Shown here: positions 61,401-64,000 of the stretch, piece by piece | Layout of the letters: each line of letters starts with the position of its first letter | Position numbering within the stretch: position 1 is the first letter of the stretch | From: Solea solea | Taxonomy: Eukaryota > Chordata > Actinopteri > Pleuronectiformes > Soleidae | DNA length: 64,000 bases | Direction of reading: 5' to 3' | NCBI RefSeq assembly: GCF_958295425.1 | Contig: NC_081141.1 | Coordinates: 18,161,680-18,225,679 of the forward strand | Made by a program: the position numbers and the translations under genes | Notes under the pieces: model-generated | Seen by the model: only the letters and a program-made list of their open reading frames with translations | Told to the model about the DNA's origin: nothing | Databases searched by the model: none

Positions 61401-62945
61401 CTTGTTTTCCACCACTTCACTTTCACTTTGTTTGACTTGAGATTATGCATAGATTTTTGTATCTCTTCAAAGGATGCATTACATTTTTTACATATTATAT
61501 TACCAGGTTTTGGATTTTACATCTTCAATTAATTTAACATACTAATATTAGTTTTATTGTGAAGTACCTTGCAACTCTGATTTGTACAGAGCCCCGGAAG
61601 GGACATAAGGAAGGTAAGTCATATTTTTTGTGAGGTCGGAGCAGAAGATTGTGTATTTTCTGCTCGCTTCTTCATTTGGGAATTAGCATATAGAGAGATT
61701 CACGGAGGAGGATTACTGGGGTCAAGAGAAGTTAATGCAGAGGAAATTCAACAAGGAAATAATAAGTCAACACAACAACAAAGATCAATAGTCTTTGTCT
61801 CTTTAGATATCGTTCACTGTGTTTAGTGCCAAGGGATGATTTCATGTCTTCATTTGAAGACAGTATTAAAAAAGGAAAAAAAAGAAAGTTGTGTTTGCTT
61901 GCAGTTTCCATGGACTAAATTAAAGTGGAAGAAGTCCACTGACCTAAATCACAAAGGTCATGTGAGATCTTGCAAAAGTATACATTTTTTCCCCTAACCT
62001 TTCATTATCTTTCCTTCCATGTCCCCTCCGGGGCTCTGTAGTTTTGGAAGATGCTTTGTTATTACGATTATTATATCACAAATGTATTATAATGCGTTAT
62101 AAAGTATTTACATGTATGATACTTTATCTTACCTTTATAGAGCTGCAGGTTATGGTCAAAAAATCATATTAGGATTATTTTTGATCGACATTGCAATTGG
62201 GATATGATTAAAAATTGGTAAAACATACAATTTTTGCATCTCAACTGCTTTTTCATGTAAACATGATCAAAATGATGATGATTTGACATTTTTTAAGAGT
62301 TAACAAACAAAACATTTTCCTCAGAGCACTTTGAGCCAATGACATTTCGCCATAATACTGTTTTGTTATATGTAGAATTTTTTTTAGATTGACTGTATTT
62401 TTGGGTACGGGTCTGAACGCTTCTTTTACCACGTGACTCCAGTTTATTGTCGGTGGTCAAGCAGGAAGTAACATGCAGAGAAGACTCGTGACTGTATTTT
62501 GTGCCCCTTGGGGAACTTCATTGATGTGTGGACAGCTCAGAGGGTGAAAAGCTCCCGTGGAAATGACTGTTATTGTGCTGCTGTTTGCAGAGGGTCCTGT
62601 TGGGTGTGTGTGTGTTATGATCACTCACCTGTAGGCCAGAGTCATGCACTCAAAGAGTTTGGTGAGCGACGCGTCGATGGAGAACTGTGACATGCTCGCT
62701 TTGCCGAAATGATAAGTCTGACAGGTCTGTTTGTTGACCGTGTCAAAGTCGTAGCCTTTCTTCGGCGGGTGCTCGCAGTGTGGCGTGGACACCATGAAGT
62801 GTCCACTGTGGATGATTTGAGGCTTCCGCCCGTCCAGCCTCCTCAGTCCCAGGAAAATCTCCTCCGAGTCCGAGTCATCGTCCTGTCTGAAACTTGGCGG
62901 CGGGCGACGGTATTTTTGCCGTGATGACATCTCTCGAGTTGTCAT
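46452..62945 (-). CDS. mlxip: MLXIP (MondoA), glucose-sensing bHLH-leucine-zipper transcription factor, complete
   Basis: Seventeen coding exons in transcript order: 62945-62629, 58467-58361, 58001-57916, 57795-57706, 57599-57558, 57178-57007, 56319-56230, 56053-55962, 55168-54580, 54244-54138, 53918-53807, 53728-53595, 49205-49098, 48992-48865, 48785-48662, 47713-47584, 46558-46452. All phases agree: 2,535 nt, 844 residues (human about 919). The Mondo conserved region holds IIHSGHFMVSTPHCEHPPKK, ASLTKLFECMTLAY, VSPKWKNFKGLKLLWRDKIR and RRIEIVIREYHKWRTYFKKR. LMSEFSDTLFSTLASHQP and GNADMIQPGLIPLQPNLDFM follow, then a Ser/Pro/Gln/Thr-rich activation region. The bHLH basic part is HISAEQKRR, with the H-x3-E-x3-R E-box contacts, then helix 2 and zipper (LQKTVDHIGKLQQERQQMQE) and the C-terminal dimerisation/cytoplasmic-localisation domain. 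The family dimerises with MLX, responds to glucose-6-phosphate and activates genes such as TXNIP. KKGYDFDTVNKQTCQTYHFG distinguishes MLXIP from MLXIPL. The start could instead be the MSSRQ methionine six residues in. Confidence 0.95.
49602..50015 (+). repeat. 5' LTR of the BEL/Pao element
   Basis: It is 414 bp, starts TGTATGAGCCATATTC and ends TTAGCCAGTACA. It has an AATAAA at about 49851 and, right after it, a strong hairpin at 49857-49916. Compared with the 3' LTR it has small indels and this hairpin. Confidence 0.9.
50042..50091 (+). repeat. tRNA-Asp-derived segment in the element's leader
   Basis: The sequence contains cgcctgtcacgcgg and gaccggggttcgattcc, which match the anticodon arm (GTC anticodon) and T arm of eukaryotic tRNA-Asp in sense orientation. 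About 50 nt match with an extra C, one substitution and a two-base loss in the acceptor-side stem. The 5' third of the tRNA is missing or badly degraded, so it is not a functional tRNA gene. Confidence 0.75.
50434..51752 (+). pseudogene. Gag-like remnant of the BEL/Pao element
   Basis: An ATG at 50434 opens a short charged frame that stops near 50587. Coiled-coil-like sequence resumes in another frame (LSKAKESIVKLMGDKEHANE) to a stop near 50776. Two further frames (50778-51185 and 51216-51752) hold acidic and Lys/Glu-rich coiled-coil segments and a Ser/Gln/Pro-rich repeat. Frame breaks show decay. Assignment as gag is from position between leader and protease. Confidence 0.6.
51740..52089 (+). 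pseudogene. Protease (peptidase A17-like) remnant
   Basis: The frame ending at 52089 contains YAFLDPGSTGILCTRKLIDK, the aspartic-protease region of BEL/Pao polyproteins, followed by the usual downstream segment ending RKWPYLEDVNIPHK. The following several hundred codons of reverse transcriptase expected in the family are missing. Confidence 0.75.
52120..52874 (+). pseudogene. Partial integrase and C-terminal domain
   Basis: The segment contains LRSDNGTNFVCAERELREAL with the second catalytic Asp, NPPAGSHHGGAWERMTRMIR, and AEAMLNDRPIT with the catalytic Glu. The zinc-binding part and first Asp are missing. A frame change near 52655 leads to the basic tail (FVPGDLVMVADSTAPRGTW...) usual after BEL/Pao integrases, ending at 52874. 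Confidence 0.8.
52966..53381 (+). repeat. 3' LTR of the BEL/Pao element
   Basis: It is 416 bp, begins TGTATGAGCCATATTC and ends CTAAGCCAGGACA. A purine-rich tract (aaataggggctggag) just before it fits a polypurine tract. It lacks most of the hairpin present in the 5' LTR and has about 30 extra bases near its start. Confidence 0.9.
58468..62628 (-). other. mlxip intron 1 with repeat fragments
   Basis: This is a 4.2-kb intron. At 59143-59334 the minus strand keeps a short frame with HRTPTPQIRTRLREDRWFES, a piece I recognise as retroelement-derived (GIY-YIG tail of Penelope-like type, by memory). At about 59425-59510 lies the associated 'gaagaagcctcttggatgag' and 'atgacctggatgagtgagaa' sequence. 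About 60725-60830 has 'ccttattgtccccacagggg', another common fish repeat. The remainder is AT-rich with nothing recognisable. Confidence 0.55.
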
Positions 62946-63250
62946 GTCGTTAACTCACTCGCCAAACAAATAGCTAACGTTAGCCAACGGGCTAGGACAA
63001 TAAAGCCCTCCCGTTCATGGGTTTTGAAATCCGCCGCGGTCGATCGTTACATAAAGTCTGCCAGCTTCGTGGAGTCCCACCCTAGTGCACTCATTTTAAA
63101 GTTGGCCGTTGATATTTCGTAGTTGAAGTGAACATGTTGTTGACGTAGTTCACAGTCGCAGCTACCAGCTGACTGTTCCTCAGTCTGTGGTCCGAAGGAG
63201 GAAGTTCCTGTGTAGAAGCGTCTCTGATTGGTCAGAGTCAGAGCCCCGCC
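62946..63250 (-). promoter_or_regulatory. mlxip: mlxip promoter / 5' UTR region
   Basis: This GC- and CpG-richer stretch, including gctaacgttagccaacggg and gaaatccgccgcggtcgatc, lies immediately upstream of the mlxip start codon on the minus strand. The 440 bp to the next gene's stop contain nothing else. The call is from position and composition. Confidence 0.45.
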
Positions 63251-63689
63251 CCCCAAACACAAAGCCTAGCACTAAACAAAGATATTAATTATTCAGGAAA
63301 ACTATCTTGTTGTGGTTTGTCTGTTCAGGCTGATGCAGAAACATGATTATACACGTTTAAAAAGTATAGAAAATTACATTTCTGCAAATAAATACTCTCA
63401 CACTTGACCTTGAGGCTTAATTACCATTACCATAACATTGAGGAAGACAAAATGTCAATATCTTCACATATGTAAAAGAACCATAAAATCCTCTGTAAAA
63501 CATACATTTTTATTCTTATTTTAATTGTATTAGTTAATTACACAAAGCACATTTTACATGTAGTGTATCACAAAGCTCTGAATCAATCTAACTTAATATT
63601 GATTTTTGTTTCATATTTTAAAATCAAATACATAAAGATACCTGCAATACACATCTTGTAAATTTACACTACAAAGACAGTTGTTGTCA

Positions 63690-64000
63690 TCACTTCACTG
63701 AAGGGGACGGACTGCCACTGGGACCTGCTGTGGACGGGAAACCCAGGATATGACCCGTAAATGTCTCCACTGATATCTCACATGGGATCACGGACTCCAA
63801 AGTATATTCTGAATCTCCACCTTCACACACAGACACACACATCAAAAGTTTTGTGTTTTTATGTTTTTTGTGAATTTTTGTGAATTATCAGGTTACATAC
63901 CATCAGATGTATGTTCTTCCCCTCCTCCTCCTTCTCCTTCATTAGGACCTTTTAAAAGTGTAGCAAAACACCCTGCCACCTCTTCCTCTGTCATGTGTTC
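63690..64000 (-). CDS. cfap251: Probable CFAP251 (WDR66) C-terminus, runs off the window
   Basis: Two minus-strand exons are readable: 64000-63901 (continuing beyond the window, donor gtatgt) and 63820-63690 with the stop. They encode EHMTEEEVAGCFATLLKG, a Glu/Gly-rich linker, and LESVIPCEISVETFTGHILGF. The TEEEVAGCF and SVETFTGHILGF segments look like degenerate EF-hand-type helices found at the end of the radial-spoke protein CFAP251/WDR66. In human, WDR66 lies on the far side of MLXIP and in the same direction, which fits here. No WD repeat is within the window, so identification relies on a short C-terminus and synteny. Confidence 0.55.

Noticed and set aside
46452..62945. Assigning the bHLH-zipper gene to MLXIPL (ChREBP)
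   Set aside because: The N-terminal KKGYDFDTVNKQTCQTYHFG segment, the LSSLL region after the Mondo conserved region and the neighbours fit MLXIP; MLXIPL differs in this part.

Overview
The window is a piece of a ray-finned (teleost) fish nuclear genome. It has spliced vertebrate genes with short GT-AG introns, tRNA-headed fish SINEs, microsatellites and a BEL/Pao LTR retrotransposon. From memory of the human map, the gene order and orientations match human 12q24.31 turned around: ZCCHC8(+), CLIP1(+), LRRC43(-), two cytokine-like genes(+), MLXIP(-) and probably CFAP251/WDR66(-). The human genes DIABLO, B3GNT4, VPS33A and BCL7A are not seen between these markers. All exon coordinates were read by hand from reading frame, splice sites and family similarity, and phases were checked so that each complete coding sequence sums to a multiple of three.

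1-4.5 kb: the last ten coding exons of zcchc8, the scaffold of the nuclear exosome targeting complex, with a 13-residue SP-rich tandem repeat before the conserved C-terminus. 4.5-10.2 kb: intergenic DNA with SINE pieces and a probable clip1 promoter and 5' leader. 10.2-29.4 kb: complete clip1 (CLIP-170). It has two CAP-Gly domains, a very long coiled coil (one exon alone encodes 818 residues), a 21-nt microexon and two C-terminal zinc knuckles; the predicted product is about 2,249 residues, against about 1,430 in human. 30.9-37.8 kb: complete lrrc43 on the minus strand, tail to tail with clip1.

38-44 kb: between the 5' end of lrrc43 and the 3' end of mlxip lie two small three-exon genes on the plus strand. 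Each encodes a secreted, N-glycosylated protein with a helix-D-like C-terminus of the IL-6/LIF/CNTF kind, and each has a 3' UTR full of ATTTA elements. This is the position and orientation of mammalian IL31, so the pair is the best candidate here for an undescribed system: a tandem teleost cytokine locus at the IL31 position.

44-63 kb: mlxip (MondoA) on the minus strand, 17 coding exons and 844 residues. A 3.8-kb internally deleted BEL/Pao element with a GGGAC target-site duplication sits in the intron just before its bHLH exon. Its leader carries a sense-strand fragment of tRNA-Asp and its 5' LTR contains a 26-bp hairpin. 63.7-64 kb: the last two exons of a minus-strand gene that is probably cfap251, running off the window.
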